64,000 nucleotides of DNA from Cladorrhinum sp. PSN259 (GCA_033725935.1 MU867072.1:558001-622000), one strand, 5' to 3'; shown: positions 34,416 to 47,964, counted from the first letter of the stretch. Numbers and translations: made by a program. The notes: generated by a model from the letters alone, not told the origin.

Positions 34416-37400
34416 GTGTGGATAGATTGTGTGGGGTTATATTGGGGCATTTGTTAATGCATGGGAACTCCCGCTTGAAACAACCTGGTCTATCATGCCA
34501 TTGGGGGTTGATTCAAGTTGCAGATGAGCACATCCATGATCTACCGTGGGGGAATTGGCATCGATCTGCAGCAGGGTATCAAAGCAAGGTCGACCCCTGG
34601 ACTTGAAGCCAAAAGTCAACAACGCAGCCTAGCCGAGGAGATACAAGAAGTGACTTCACACCATCAGAGCATTTCTGCGAAGACGCCGTATGGCTCACCA
34701 GAGCCAAGAAACAAACATCAAGTTATATGCTATGAATATTGGCGGTTGTGCGGAACAAGACATTGTGGGTGGAGATGCAGCTGTTCAAAGCCAGGCATCT
34801 AATATCCCTCGCGACTTGCGTGGTGTTCAGGGATAGGGGCGGGAGAATTATGTTGTGCATCTACGTAGTAGTAAATGAGAAACTGCGTGGCATGGCGCGT
34901 TCTTGCAAGCCACACGGCTGGGGCCAGACCGCTTCTGCTAAAGCACAGAATGCATTGCATCCAGAGATCTAAGGTCACATTGGTGCCCAACTGATCAGGG
35001 GAATGACTTGTCTTTTGTCCCTGCCGATGACTGACGGACCGGGGAAATGGGGCTTTGAGATCGGGAATCGATCTCTCCTCTCGATAGCGAAGCGGCATCC
35101 TCGACAGCGGCGGCCAGGGCAGAGATGTGATTGAGATCAAGCCGGGCACTTTGGTCGGATCCTCCGGTTGCCATGCTGGTTTTGGAAGGCCAGCACACCG
35201 GCGTCTCAGCCAGCCAGCCCAGAAAGTCGATAGCAAACGGAGAATTGAACCAAAGAGGGAGGATCGATACCTAATCCATCAGCACATCATCAAACCGCGC
35301 AGGCAGGGGTTCCTATTCCTTGTTTCGGCCCCAATGGTGATGATGCAGGGCTTTTGATAGATTGTCATTGGCGTTAGAGGGCTGCAGCGATAGCCCAGCA
35401 AGGATCTGTTGTCCTGCTTCTGCGTTGCCCGTATATGCTTGTTTGCTTGTGTGCCCACGGCAGCTGATGGTGTTGATAGGCAAAGTCTAGACGCTGTTAG
35501 AAAGTTGGCGATGTATGCTGCGGGAGGTGACCAATCCGCGACCCCGTTCGAGCTCTTGGCGCTGTGAACACTTTGGGTATGTCTAAAATCTCAGTCTTGG
35601 ATTGGAGGATGCTTCCACACCGGCATCGATCTGATACATGGAGGCTGCATCGAAAGGGCTTCGGTGAGTCGAGGAGGAGCAATAAAGGCAGGCCTAGGTG
35701 GACTGCGGATAACGGGATATTGTGTTGTCTGAAGAAAATTAAACTAGGAGCAAAAAAGAAGCAATTTTTAAGGCCATCTCCGGTGACGCGATGCGCGACA
35801 GCCGCTGTCAGGGTCGTGGCTCTTCTTGTCCTCTCTGTTGGCGAGACAAGGATACAAGACACTAGATCAGACAAGGCACGGGGGCCGGGACGGGACGTAC
35901 GGCACAGAAAGGAGCCCAGGAAAAAAAAGATGATGGTCTCGGTCGAGTATCGATAATCTGCAATTTCTTCGCTGTCAATGGTGTCAAGACAAGCCATCTT
36001 CAAATTTGAGATTCCGAGGCGTCAGAGGCTGGCGGCAGGCTTCATCATGATGGTGATATTACCGCGAATGACGAGTCGCGGTGATCGACTGAGTTTGGAG
36101 AGCCATATGGTAGATTGAAATGGTGAAGATTGTGATGTGAGTGTCTCTCCGTCCCGCCCCCCATCCACGCACGTCCATATTCATCCCCACCTTCTTCATC
36201 TTGAATGTACCCCCGCGGCCATGCCGGCCCCCATACCCTGCCGCTCCCGTTGACTGCGTGGTGTTTTTGCCTGCTAGTGTCTTGGTAAATTGTTGATGGT
36301 GTCCATCCCGTGCCGGGGTAAGCTCGATCAGATCCGCGATATTAGTTCCCGTCGATGATTATTAGCTTCTGAAGTTGATATCTTTAAAATGTTTTGGACG
36401 TTGTTTTCGGGTGCTGAGTGTAACCTAAGCAAAACCCCAATGATCGTCGTTGGCGTCCACTGACCAGTGGATTAATTGGAGACTTGCAGTTGACTGGTTG
36501 GAGACAATCCAACTCGATTGGAGACGGGAGAACCACGTGCTAGCGCCGCGCTTCCGTCGGGTATGCGTATGCTAGAGGGGTTCCCAGTACCTGGTTCTGG
36601 CGGGGCATCCCAGACCAATTGGTCGACAGTTCAGATGCTGTCAGGTACACGGTACCCACTGCCAATCTTCCCAGAACCGAAAGCCAGTTGAAAAAATCAA
36701 ATCGAATTTGCACAATGCAACCTCTTGGACATTGACGGCCCTCGAAGTTCCCATCGTCCGAGTCATCCTTCTCCGAACGGAGGAATAAACTTACTATCGA
36801 ATCGATTTCGTGCAATAATAATATCATAATCCAATAGTCTCTCGTACACACAATTAGCCAATCATGACACATGGAGTGAAATCGATCCCAGAGAGTCCGG
36901 AGAAAGAGTCGTTTTGGTCGTTTTTCTGTGACATTCCCATTGTCCCGTCTCCACTATTGACCGCCTAGATGCCCAGGATGCCCAGGATGCCCAGAATTCA
37001 GTGCTAACGGACGGTTGGGGACGGCAATGGAGCAAGGGTGGGTGTTCACCCCACTTTCCCGCATGGCGCCTTTGAAAGCTCCGAGGCTCTGGCGGCCTTC
37101 AGTTTATCGCAACTAGCTTCCACCGACCTGCCACAAATGTCAAGTACCATTGCCAACTGGAATTGCACCTCCGTTCTCAAGAACTTGTGAATTTGTGATC
37201 TCGGCCGCATCGCGCACGACCGGTACGGCACCTGGCACTCAATTGCGCCCATCGACCGCCACATTTCCACATTGGAACCACATCCCGCGCTCTTGGATGT
37301 TTCCATCAATCGATCAGCAACCACCCTACGAGTTGTGACTCGACCACACCGGCCCCGCAACGAGCACAACGTGCAGGACACCCAACAATAGCAAATCGAA

Positions 37401-38552
37401 TGCGATCGCCACGAGCTGGGACATTCTTTTCTGAAAAGACTGCTGTCTCTGTTTCCCTCATATGACCTGGGCAAAAGAGTCGTGTACCGTGTGTGGTTAC
37501 CGTGCTTGTTCAGGGCTGGAATTCGAACCGCAAGTGCTGAAAGCCCCTCCCCCCCCTCGACACATCCTGCGGTCCATTGGGAGGTGCCCTTCAGATTTCC
37601 AAATCCAGGTCCAGGCCAATTCCCAGGCTGCACCGAGGCCCACAGTACAAGCATAAGTTACGGATACTTGCAGCTGAATGCCTTCCTATCACTGCTGTAC
37701 AACACGCACGACCCAGCGCTCGAGGCTACCCCGGACCGTGAACAGTGCTCTATCCGCTCCCTCGTGATCTGAGCTTAACTGCTACGGTGCGGCACTGTTA
37801 CGAGACCGTCAACGTCGTCGTCAACAACGACGACGATACCAAGCTACCTGTCTCTCTGTCTCTTGGCCAGCCGTCACACAAGGAGAGCGCCTCAGCCAGC
37901 ACTCCAGGAGCAACTGGTAAATACGAGCCAGCCCACCGGTCGTTGTGTATCAGACTTCGTCAGCTGGCGCGGGCCCCCTTTTTGCTTTTTCTCTCGGGAG
38001 GGTGATCAACATCCATATTGCGGGAGGCCACAGGGTCCCCAAGCGTTAGGCTCAGAGTTTGGGGTATCTAACAAGTTCAGAGGCTCAGAGGGCTCTGTTG
38101 ATGCCACACATCCGGTCTTGCAGAAAGTGCTCGACTGCCGCCCTCATTGCCGCTCGCCGCGCTTTAATTAAAACAACAGACCGGGGTTTGCCACCCAGGA
38201 CGGGACCGCCAAGGGGGAAAGACGTTCTGCACATACGGTACATACTTCTTGTACCGACGTCCTTGCCTGCCTCCACACTCCCACACCCACGTCCACACTC
38301 GTCCCCAGCTAGTTAGACATCATCCTGGTACCAGGGCCGCCGTGTAGCGCCAATCACTTCTCAAGGTAGTGGCACCTACAGTGGGAGCTGCAGGGTGGCT
38401 TCGGACACACGCTCGTCCCCCCTCACTGACCCCCATCGCGGATTTATTCCCCGGTATTGTTGCGAACCGTGGTCTGGCATTGGCTGGGGTCTTGCATTGC
38501 CGTCTCGTCTTCACACTTGACCCGGACGTGTATAAATTACAGGTAGAGTACG
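34416..38552. other. 4.1 kb gene-poor stretch upstream of the AcuK-type regulator
   Basis: No protein gene supported. Frames such as 37046-37654 (-, 202 codons) and 35497-36003 (-) are Cys/Arg/Ser-rich without domains. A 9-base repeat (three copies of GATGCCCAG) lies near 36968-36994. The right part, with several short upstream frames and a CT-rich area before 38553, is probably a long promoter and leader. Confidence 0.5.
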
Positions 38553-40746
38553 ATGCCTGAAGACGGAGGAGGGCCTTCAGGGCCAGAGGCAGAAGAAGCT
38601 TCGGGTGCCATGTCTGAAACTGAAAACGAGTACGACGAGACAGAGCATCACAGCAAAGACGAAGAAGAGAAGATGTCCGACCATAACACCGCCGCCGAAG
38701 GAGTTGAGGTGAAGAAGAAGTATGACCCTAAAGATCCTTTGCGTCCAAGAAGAAAGAAGGCTAGGAGAGCATGCTATGCGTGCCAAAGAGCTCATCTCAC
38801 ATGTGGTAGGTCTTGTATCTTTCATGTACTGTCTATAACTCCACCTAATATGCTACTCAGGGGACGAGCGGCCATGTCAGCGTTGCATCAAACGAGGATT
38901 GATGGATTCATGTCAGGATGGTGTAAGGAAAAAGGCAAAATATCTGCACGACGCACCACCAGAAGCACTTCGACCAGTTCTTGGCCCCAACTACAACCCC
39001 ACTGCACCCTCTTCTCGCCACAATGGCCACCGGCATCCCAGTGTTTCGGCGTCTGACGCTTCTACCGTTGGCACCTTCTACGCGCAGACCAATGCCTCTC
39101 AGTATCCCGCATTCTCCTCGACACACAGCCTTCCAGCAATATTAGCGGAAAGCTACGGAGGCCAACAATCTCCAGTGTCCCCAACATATCAGACAACCAC
39201 CAATCCCCCCATGAGTGGAATTGGCGTGCCTCCAGTAACGAGCCCCATGACTACAACATTTGGGGGGATGCCATTTGATCCCAGCGACCCCAATATATTC
39301 AACTTCAACCTCGAAGGGCTCAACTTCGGGAGTCAGTATGGAGCTTTGGAGTTTGGCATGCTCGGCCATATGTCCTCTGGCGCTGCCGAGACCCCTCCTC
39401 ATGATAACCTTGCACATGATGGCATGAGCCAACAGCCAGGAGATGTGAATTATGGGCCAGGTGTCTTTGGAAATGGGGTCAATCCATTTGATAAACCTCT
39501 CGACAGCCGCATCATCAGCGAGCTGATTGGTTTGGATGCTCATGGAAATGGTATCTATGCCCACGGCAACCTGCAACATGGGCTTCCGCATGCATATGCC
39601 ATTGCTGCCGGTCCTAACAGCCTTCAGAGCCCTAGCACAGAGAACAACAGCCCACAACCAACGACATTCGGCTTTGATGAACGCTCGCCAACCATGGCAA
39701 CGTATTCCGGTGCTCCTGGACCTCAAGCAAACTCCAGCTCGAATCGATCAAGGAACTCAAACACTCTAGCCAAGCTTGGACACCAGAGTCTAGGGAAGAG
39801 ACAACGAGATCCTTCGTTTGTATATGATACTGTCAAGAAATCATTTGACTACGTGGGCAGCTTCCACAAGCTCTTTGAAGTGGTCAAAGGGTTCTCCCAA
39901 CCAAACACGGCCCGCATTGCCAAAGCACTTGCCGCTATCCGGCCATCATTCATCGCCTCCACCAAGAACCTCACACCTCAAGACTTGATTTTTATGGAGA
40001 AGTACTTCCAACGCACTCTGATCGAATATGAGGGCTTCATGGAGCAATCTTCGAGCCCTGCATTTGTTTGCAGACGTACCGGCGAAATAGCCGGCGCAAA
40101 CAAGGAGTTTACTGCCCTCACTGGGTGGACTAAGGACGTCCTCCTTGGCAAGGAGCCGAATCGCAACACCAACTTGGGGGGACCCGTCAACAAACGCGCC
40201 TCAGCAACGCCGCGTCTCAAGAGCATGAATGAATCAACGGTAGTGGCGTCAGACGGCCCGCAACCTGTATTTCTAGCTGAACTCATGGACCACGATAGCG
40301 TGGTTGAGTTCTATGAGGACTATTCACAGCTAGCTTTCAACGACAGCCGAGGAAAGATGACAAGAAAGTGCCGTCTACTCAAGTACCGCACTGATAAACC
40401 AACAGATGCGGGCACCGAGAACAACAGCAGTAGCAGCAGCAACAGCAACAGCACCATCACCACAAGCGAACAAAGCCCGCAAAAGGATCCTCGGAATAGT
40501 TATCTGAGCAACCGCGTGGCCAAGATTGACGGTGAGCACGGGATATCCAAGTTGGAGAAGGACGGCAAGCTCGAGTGTAGTTACACTTGGACCATCAAGC
40601 GCGATATGTTTGACATGCCCATGCTGTTTGTCATCAACGTAAGTATTTAAATCTCTTTGATCCGGCGTCCTATCCGCATATAACTAATTTGTTCTTGGCA
40701 GTTCCTACCATGTTATTATAGGACACACAATCAACTAGCTGTTTGA
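38553..40746 (+). CDS. acuK: AcuK-type Zn2Cys6/PAS regulator of gluconeogenesis
   Basis: Three exons: 38553-38805, 38861-40638, 40702-40746; 691 residues. After an acidic N-terminus comes KYDPKDPLRPRRKKARRAC and a Zn2Cys6 binuclear cluster with spacing C-X2-C-X6-C-X5-C-X2-C-X8-C, followed by VRKKAKYLHDAPPEALRPVL, the hallmark of the AcuK/Ert1 group. A long Gly/Asn/Ser/Pro-rich middle leads to a PAS-like domain near residue 490 (FVCRRTGEIAGANKEFTALT). The C-terminus is FVINFLPCYYRTHNQLAV. In the family the protein activates PEP carboxykinase and fructose-bisphosphatase genes on C2/C3 carbon sources. Intron 1 splits the zinc cluster right after its third Cys. Orthology to acuK rather than its partner acuM rests on the DNA-binding region. 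Confidence 0.88.
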
Positions 40747-41589
40747 TGAAGCTTAACGAAGAAAATGCTTGGGATATATAAATTTGGATGGGGAAAAAAG
40801 TTTTGCTTTTTTTATCGAAGCGGGCATTTAATGTTGCTTTCATTCGTATATATATATATATATATATATATACTTACATGGCACGGGCATTGGGATGGAG
40901 ATCGAATTTATTTCAGCATTGAGTTAATGAAGGATTTTTTTCTTCTTCTTTCGATCTCCCATCTATATATGTGTAGATTGGTGTTTGTAACTGGATTTAT
41001 CGTGAGTGGATGGAAGTGAGCAAGGTACTAGGTAGGTAGCATGGGTCAGATAACGTCACGATCAAGGTACATCAAACGAACGACATGGGCCAAAAACAGT
41101 TGCAACTTTGGGTTGGTTCATATAACCTGCTCATAAATTTCTTCGAATCAATACACGCGAGACCTGCGGAGAAGTTTCTTCATTTGTTGTGTGTAACAAT
41201 CTCATGTTTGACAACCACGTTGTGGGATAATCCAAAAACATCATGTGAATGAATGCCTTCATCCATCCGGATGAAATCCCTGCATTGAAAGTAGGATCAT
41301 TTCAACGCCAACCCGACCATAAGGATGCTTCGGAGGATTAAGAGCAGTAAAAGGGTTGAGAGTCCTTGTCCGTCATCCTTCGGTGAAAGGGCAGAATTCA
41401 AAAGAGGGAGAGCATCTTGCTCTATTTTCATTGCTGCGTGTCCAATTTGCAACAATTTCCAGTATTGGAAGATAAATACTTTCGTCCTAGACTTCATTAC
41501 GCGCCCAGTTAAGCATAAAAACCCATTGAATCCAAGACGTATAACACACCCATATCAGTGCCGTTTCAGTTCATAAGTCTCCTCTCTCA
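40747..41589. other. Intergenic between convergent AcuK-type and BSD-domain genes
   Basis: 843 bases of AT-rich 3' flank. It contains a 13-unit TA repeat at 40847-40872. No gene supported. Confidence 0.55.
40847..40872. repeat. (TA)13 microsatellite
   Basis: 26 bases of uninterrupted TA in the 3' flank of the AcuK-type gene. Confidence 0.9.
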
Positions 41590-43030
41590 TTACTCCCAGT
41601 CCTCTTCATCACTGGACTCATCAATCTTCCGAGATTCCTTGGGGCTATTAGGCGCCCGGCTCGGGACGCCCGAAGCAGACCCAACGATATCGTAGCTAAT
41701 GTCACTATCGGCCACCGATTTCTCGTCATTGGACTTGCGCGGTTCGGATGGCTTGGCTGTCCCTTGAGGGGTAGCAGCAGTAGCAGCAGCAGCAGCAGGA
41801 GCAGCGGGGGCAGTTGCAGCGGGGGCAGTTGCAGGTGGGTGGATGGTGTTGGACGACCCAGAAGATCCAGGTCTCTTGGATGCCGTCTCCTTATCCGATT
41901 CAGACTCCTCGCTAGACTCTTCCTCTTCAGATTCCTCTTCGGAGGACTCATCATCATCCCAGCCGACCTCCTCCTCAGCAGAAGCAGCTGATCACCAATG
42001 TTAGCACGGATCATCAAATTACTGAATAACTGGGCCTGGTCTAGTCTCACCTTTGAGCAAATCCCTACGTCTAGCTTCGGCAGTCTCAATACCGTGCCTC
42101 AGGAAATAATATCTCTTCCAGAAATCAGCGTAAGGAACCTGGTCCGGGACAAGCTTCTCCATGGTGGTCCTGAGCTCAGGGTACTTGGCAAGGTCAGCTG
42201 CAATATCATCCGTCTTCTTATCAATGTCGAATTCCTTGGTCCAGCTCTCAAATTCGGCCCCCGAACCGTCCTTGGAGAAATTCTCGGTGGTAGTGTGAAT
42301 GACATGCAGCTGAGCATCGAAGCGAGAGGTGTGAATGACCCTCTTGCCCTGAGCATCCTTGCTCTCAAATAAAACAGTATTGCCCTGGTTGTCCGCCTGA
42401 TCGTTGGATGGAGGTGCAATCTTGATGGCGTCTTTCAGGAAATCGCGAAGGTTCGATCCAAACCTCACAAGAGCCTCGTCTGCAGCATCCTCGGCTTTTT
42501 GAAGATCTTTAAGACGTTTAGCAGCCTCACCACGCAGTCGGGACAGAACCGTATCGGAATCTGCAAGGGCCTCTTCTGAGGAGGCATTTCTCGCTCTCGT
42601 CGGCGTAGTCTCAGCGTTGTCACCGGCATCTGTTGATTCGGGGGGCGGGGGTGAGGTGTTGAGCGAAAGCGATCTCGTACGATTAATGATGGACTGGCGC
42701 AAGTCGGTAAAGCCGCGAGTGGCATCCTGGCTCACGGCCGTGAGTTCTTGTTGGGCTTCGCGGTAGACAGACTCGCCCTGTGCTGATATTAGGCGTCATG
42801 ACGAATGGATTAAACCGCTACTTGGATGGAAGCCAACCCACCTGCTTCACAACGCTGCCAAAGAAACCCCCAATCTTGGAAGCCCAAGGGCTGGAAGAGA
42901 TGGCGCGATACGCATCCTGGAACTCGGCATTCAGGGTGGCCTGCTGAACGGGCTTCTTATCCTTGGACTCGGAGTCGCTAGGTTCCTGGGGAAAGTTGGA
43001 TTCCTGGATGTGATCGTATGCGACATCCAT
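41590..43030 (-). CDS. BSD-domain protein (Dos2-like)
   Basis: Three exons on the minus strand: 42842-43030, 42051-42777, 41590-41987; 437 residues. The N-terminus has SSPWASKIGGFFGSVVKQG, a motif typical of fungal and plant BSD proteins of this group. A helical region follows (SQDATRGFTDLRQSI, LRGEAAKRLKDLQKAEDAAD). The BSD domain (about residues 235-300) contains the Phe-Trp signature in PYADFWKRYYFLRHGIE. The C-terminal third is acidic and low complexity, with Ala runs coded by a GCA/GCT repeat at about 41770-41815, ending DESSDEEDWE. The family's molecular role is poorly defined; yeast Dos2 is linked to ubiquitin and trafficking. Family call strong, function unknown. Confidence 0.88.
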
Positions 43031-44606
43031 CGCGGTCGTAGATTATCAAACTGACTGATTGAATTCTGGCTCCTTTCTCAATCTTTTCTTGGCAAGAGGT
43101 CGTTGGGATACAGTGTGGGGGGCTCTGCCGTGGTTGTGTCGTCACATGGGACCTATGGAGTGGTTTGGTTTGGGTTGCACGAGGCTGATGACATGATGTC
43201 GGCCGCCACTGTCGGGCTGCCGGGAGCGGGCAATGGGGAGTGTGCGGGGCTCCGCATCTCAGCTCGAGCCCGTTCAGAACCAAAACGGGAGGGGAAGCGC
43301 TGGAAGAAAGCACGGGCCATTTTCTGGGAGACATCAGCGCGGGGTTCAACAGATGCATATCAGAGGGGCTTTCTCAAGCCTTCTCTTGTAACTCCTGTTC
43401 AAGTTTGGTATGTGTCTGTCGTCCAGGTTGAGACAAGATAGTCCTTGCAGGCGATTCTCGTTCCAAATTTGGCAATGCCTTAACTCCGAGAGATGGCTAT
43501 CTTCAAATTCCCCAACAGAAAACGTCTCACAGTCATGAGTAAGAACTACGGTTAATCTATATTGAGGCGATACCACCAAAACTGCATCCTGCAGATCGCC
43601 AGAACTTATTGTTGATGGAAAGGCGTACGCACTCTCCGGGCCTAACCGGCGATTATGCTGCGTGCCGCCTTGTACGACTTTTACCCCCTCACCGTCCATG
43701 ATAACAACCGTTGCATCTGTTCGGTCTTACTCAGCCCCCCTGTCACGAACTGACTTTGCAGAGCGAAACCAACAGACAACAGTCGCATGTATAGGGTGGG
43801 AAGAAAGAACAGGGGATACATCGGATGCGAGCTGGTGCTGGTAATTCCATGGTTGGTGGTGGAAAGGCGGGAGGAGGATGGAAGCCCTGGAGAGTGGTGG
43901 GAAAGGGCTGGCATTTTGAGCCGGACGGGGGGGCAGACAAGCCACGAGCCCACTCTGTAAATGGGACCCGACGGGGGTTGGTACCGGGCCAATTCCTGTC
44001 CAGTGGTTTCTATGACGGCTGACAAATTCATGAAGGCTCACCAGATCAAGGGCCCCTCGTTCCTCTCACACACACTGCACAGATCGGTCTGACTCTTCCA
44101 CTCTTCCCCCCACAAAGTCGCAGTAGCTGTATCAGACGCCAGGCATCAAGCCGGAACACGAAGGCAGAAAGCTTTTGCGTTGTTCCCTCAGCTCCGCAGA
44201 ACCCGAACCGTCCAATCTCATTGCACTTCTGGACGTCGTGCACGCAGTACCAAGCCCTGGGAGCGTTCTATGTCTACCGGTTCCTGACCTATCTTACCTC
44301 ACTACTGCAACCGTCCTGCTGCCCCGTACCTATTTTCACCTTACCCTCTAGACCTTCTAGATCCTTGACGACGTCAACGTTATCCACTCGTGTCTTTCCA
44401 GAAGGCGGCAAATTTGGTTTCCTCCGTTCGCATTCCCCAAACGCACTCAGCCCAGCTGGTGGTTTCTTTGTTCCCATCATCTGATACCCCGCCTGTTTTT
44501 CGGAGGGGCCCTCGGAGTTAAGCCGTCATCAATCCATCTCGACACTCGATCCTCGTCTCTGGCCTCTTCTTTCTTCATCCCAACGTCAAGCGAGTCAGCA
44601 GCCAAA
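43031..44606. promoter_or_regulatory. Shared upstream region of BSD-domain (-) and Yap1-type bZIP (+) genes
   Basis: 1.58 kb between divergent starts. The last 350 bases are C/T-rich. A short upstream frame at 44221-44484 could lie in the bZIP leader. No further gene supported. Confidence 0.5.
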
Positions 44607-46504
44607 ATGACGTCGGCACGCAATCAGCTGCACGATTTCATGTTGACTCCTCAACAGCAGAATCTCTTGTTTGCTGCTCTCAATTCCAACAGAAAGGGTA
44701 CCTCGCAGGCGAGCAACCTCTCTCCTCTCCAATTCAACGGTTCGCCACTCCAGGGTTCCGACAATATGGGAAGCTTCCAAGGCAGCCCCGAATTCGACTT
44801 CGATTACGATATTGCAGGAGCAGATTCTAGTTTTGATTTCCCCTTTAGCGACCCGAGCCAGCCCAAAATGATTGGTGATTTGCCTGGTAATCATTCCGAC
44901 GCTTCCAAGTCCGAGTCGGCCGAAAACACAGAGTCGCCGGACAAGAGAAGTCATCCAGACGACGACGACGATGAGGAAAATCCGACCAAGAGGAGAGAGA
45001 GTGAGGACAAGGTAGCAAAGAAACCCGGCCGGAAGCCATTGACCACTGAGCCCAGTTCTGTAAGTGACCCCGCGCGTCTGTCAGCCTTGACACAAGGTGA
45101 GGTTCTGACTGTTCGCCGTAGAAACGCAAAGCCCAGAATCGCGCTGCTCAGCGTGCGTTCCGGGAGCGCAAGGAGAAGCATTTAAAGGAACTCGAAACCA
45201 AGGTCGAGGAACTGGAGAAGGCCTCCGAAGCTTCCAAGCTTGAGAAGGAATTGCTTCGCAGCAAAATCGACAAGATGACGGTTGAACTGAACGAATACAA
45301 AAAGCGAGTCTCAGCTTTGGCAGGCACCCGACCGTCTTATCCAGCCCCGGTTAGGCCCTTCGGTAGCACTTTCGTTCAAAACCTGAACGACGTCAACTTT
45401 CAGTTTGAGTTTCCGAAATTTGGTCAACTTCCCGGCCCCAACAGCTTTAACACGAAGAAGGCGTCAACGCCCACTTCTCAGCGGAGCAATTCCGACCAAC
45501 TCAGCCCTATGGAGAGGCCAAAGGATAGTGTCAGCCCAAGCAACTCAAGTAGCTATAGCCAGGTTGGCCTGGATTCCCAGACCAGAGATGACATTGCCAA
45601 TATCGCCTCCGGTCTTTTCTCGCCGCCTCTAAGCACCAGTGGGCATAGGCTCAACAGCGGATCAATGAGCCTCGATTCGCACTTCAACACCAATGGCGGG
45701 CCGACAACCACAAGCTCCCCATCTGCATCTTCAAACTCGAACATGGGAGGCGCCACGTCATCATGCGGCACCTCACCTGAATCATTTACTCAATCTCCCA
45801 TGGGCTTCAAGCCTGTCGATACCTTGTCCACTATTGGCGAAGAACACTCAGGATTTAACAACTCTTCACAAGGTACGAAGCGCGTAACCTGTTAAACGTA
45901 GGAACAAAACTGACTAGGTTGCAGAGCTCGGCCATTTCGGCAATCTTGATCCAAGCCTGGACTTGAGCTGGCTTCCCCAGACTGACTTTCAGTTCGATCC
46001 TCAGCTCTTTGGTGATTATCGCGAGCCTCAGGAGAATGTTCTGTCTCAGGGTTTGGATGACAGCTTCTTTAATGATGCTCTGAATGTCGATTTCATCACC
46101 CCTTACAACCTTCCAATCACCACCGACGCCTCAAAGACGAAACCCGATATCCTTGAACGAATAGATGCCGCCAAATGCGAAGATAGTATGTCACCAAGCG
46201 GCAACCTGCTGACATGCAACAAGATATGGTTCGTCAACACATGCTTGAAACGTGTGGCCGATGATGTTTCTAACAATTTTGCCACAGGGAGAAACTTCAG
46301 AACTGTCCCAAGGTTCAAAATGGCGACTTCGATCTGGATGGCCTTTGCTCCGATTTGCAAAAGAAGGCCAAGTGCTCTGGTGGTGGCGCCGTAGTGGACG
46401 AAGCGGACTTTAAGAATGTCATGAAAAAGTATCTTTGCAAGGACAGCAAGGACTCCACCGAAGTCAACGAAACAGCAACGGCTCTTCAGCAGTCCAACTG
46501 CTGA
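44607..46504 (+). CDS. yap1: AP-1/Yap1-type bZIP oxidative-stress regulator
   Basis: Four exons: 44607-45059, 45122-45872, 45925-46228, 46288-46504; 574 residues. The bZIP starts exactly at exon 2: basic region KRKAQNRAAQRAFRERK (from residue 152) with the Yap-type Gln and Phe-Arg-Glu-Arg positions, then a leucine zipper to about 215. The middle is Ser/Asn/Pro-rich. The C-terminal cysteine-rich region has Cys523, Cys532 and Cys553 around a nuclear-export-like VDEADFKNVMKKYL. Further Cys at 486, 499 and 509 lie upstream. In Yap1, oxidation of these cysteines hides the export signal, so the factor stays in the nucleus and induces antioxidant genes. The last exon carries the c-terminal cysteine cluster. 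The gene opens with QQQNLLFAALNSN, common to fungal AP-1 proteins. Confidence 0.93.
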
Positions 46505-47312
46505 TTTCGGCCATACCGCCAATGTATACCATGTAACAAAATAGGACAAAAATTCCGATACACAAGAGGCACTCACGGTTGTGGAAGGGGGGGTCAAGCA
46601 TCTTATCGGCCTTGGTTTTACAACACACTGGAGTTTAATGCGAAAATCGGCAAGAAGTCGGAAACTGGAAGGAAACGCACGTACTCAGCGCCTTTGAGCG
46701 TCTTGGGTGGTTAAACCGCCACGAAATGGGAAATGGAATTTGGGGAAAGGAGTAATAAGGAACAGGAAAGCTCGCTGTTTTATGCCAAAAAAGGGGGGTT
46801 AATCAGTAACGTTCATTTACAACTTGAACAGCAGCGTGCACTTCATTTTGCGCTTGCTTGTTCATTGGGATAGAGTATGGGAGGGCGCAAATAAGGAGCT
46901 CTCGTTGATTTGATGGTCACATTTGCGATTTGATGGATGGATGTGGATGGGATTACTTTTTATTTTTCCGGGTTTTTTTCCCACTTGATGAGTGCATGAT
47001 GGTCTTCTGTTTTCCGTGATTATTTTTAGCACAAGAAAAATATTCTCAAGAATTCGACTCATTATTGAATCAAAGTTGTAAAGTTCAATTCTTTATGGGT
47101 TTGCTGTTGCACAGACAACTGTTTACTGAAGGCGATATTAGGACTTTTGCCATCTTCCTTTTGATGCTCTCATCCTTGGCCACTACCTAACCTCAGCCGA
47201 CAAAAAAAAATTTCCAGTCACTTTTCATGTCTTTCTACAATCTAATGCTTAAACGTTTGTTAGCGCGGTACATGCCCCATTCACACTTTCCTATGCCTAT
47301 TTCTCTTGTTTA

Positions 47313-47403
47313 TACGCCTGTTCAGCTTCTATTAATGCATTCCTAACTCCTTTCTACGCCTGTTCAGCTTCTGTTAATGCATTCATGACTCCTCTCTACG
47401 CAT
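47313..47403. repeat. 42-bp direct tandem duplication plus partial third copy
   Basis: Copies at 47313-47354 and 47355-47396 both start TACGCCTGTTCAGCTTCT and differ at about four positions. A third start, TACGCATGC, follows at 47397. Confidence 0.85.
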
Positions 47404-47964
47404 GCTGGATATCCCAACCTGCGTAGGTAATTCCTTTCACCAGGCATCATCTTTTAATTTGCGATTTTTTTTTATTCCTTACGGTTTGCATCTTTGCTTG
47501 GCTTCTATCTATACCTTTGTTTCTGTTCTTGGTTTTATAGGGCATGAACATGTACCGAGCTATGTCACAAACGTTCAAAGCATGAGATTGTAGATCGGGC
47601 TGGAGAACCAAAGCCAAAGCAGTTGAGGAGGGGCAAAAGAAGTTCTGCAAAAAGACGGTCTCTCTTTCTTCTAGCCAAGTCACTGCTTATGGCTTCTTCT
47701 TCTTCTTCTCCTTAACAACAAACTACGTAGTACATGCATATAAAGCGCTGACTAATAACTAGCGGACTGAGAACGAAAACGATATAATTTTTAAAAAAAT
47801 TCCCTTAAAAAAAACGTAATGAAAAGCTTTTTCAAGAGTGAGGATCATCTTTTATACTTGTTTCGTATCTTTTTGAGAAACTATCAACCATGTGCATACC
47901 TAAATAGCAAGTAGTAATAGCAGTAGAAAGGCAGGACCGTAACCTGATGAACATGAGTTGTGGG

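Noticed and set aside
37513..37525. GGTTCGAATTCC on the - strand, resembling a tRNA B box
   Set aside because: The flanking bases do not form a T stem and no A box or acceptor stem could be found.
37046..37654. 202-codon open frame on - strand upstream of the AcuK-type gene
   Set aside because: Cys/Arg/Ser-rich composition, no domain, no splice or start context; looks like chance.
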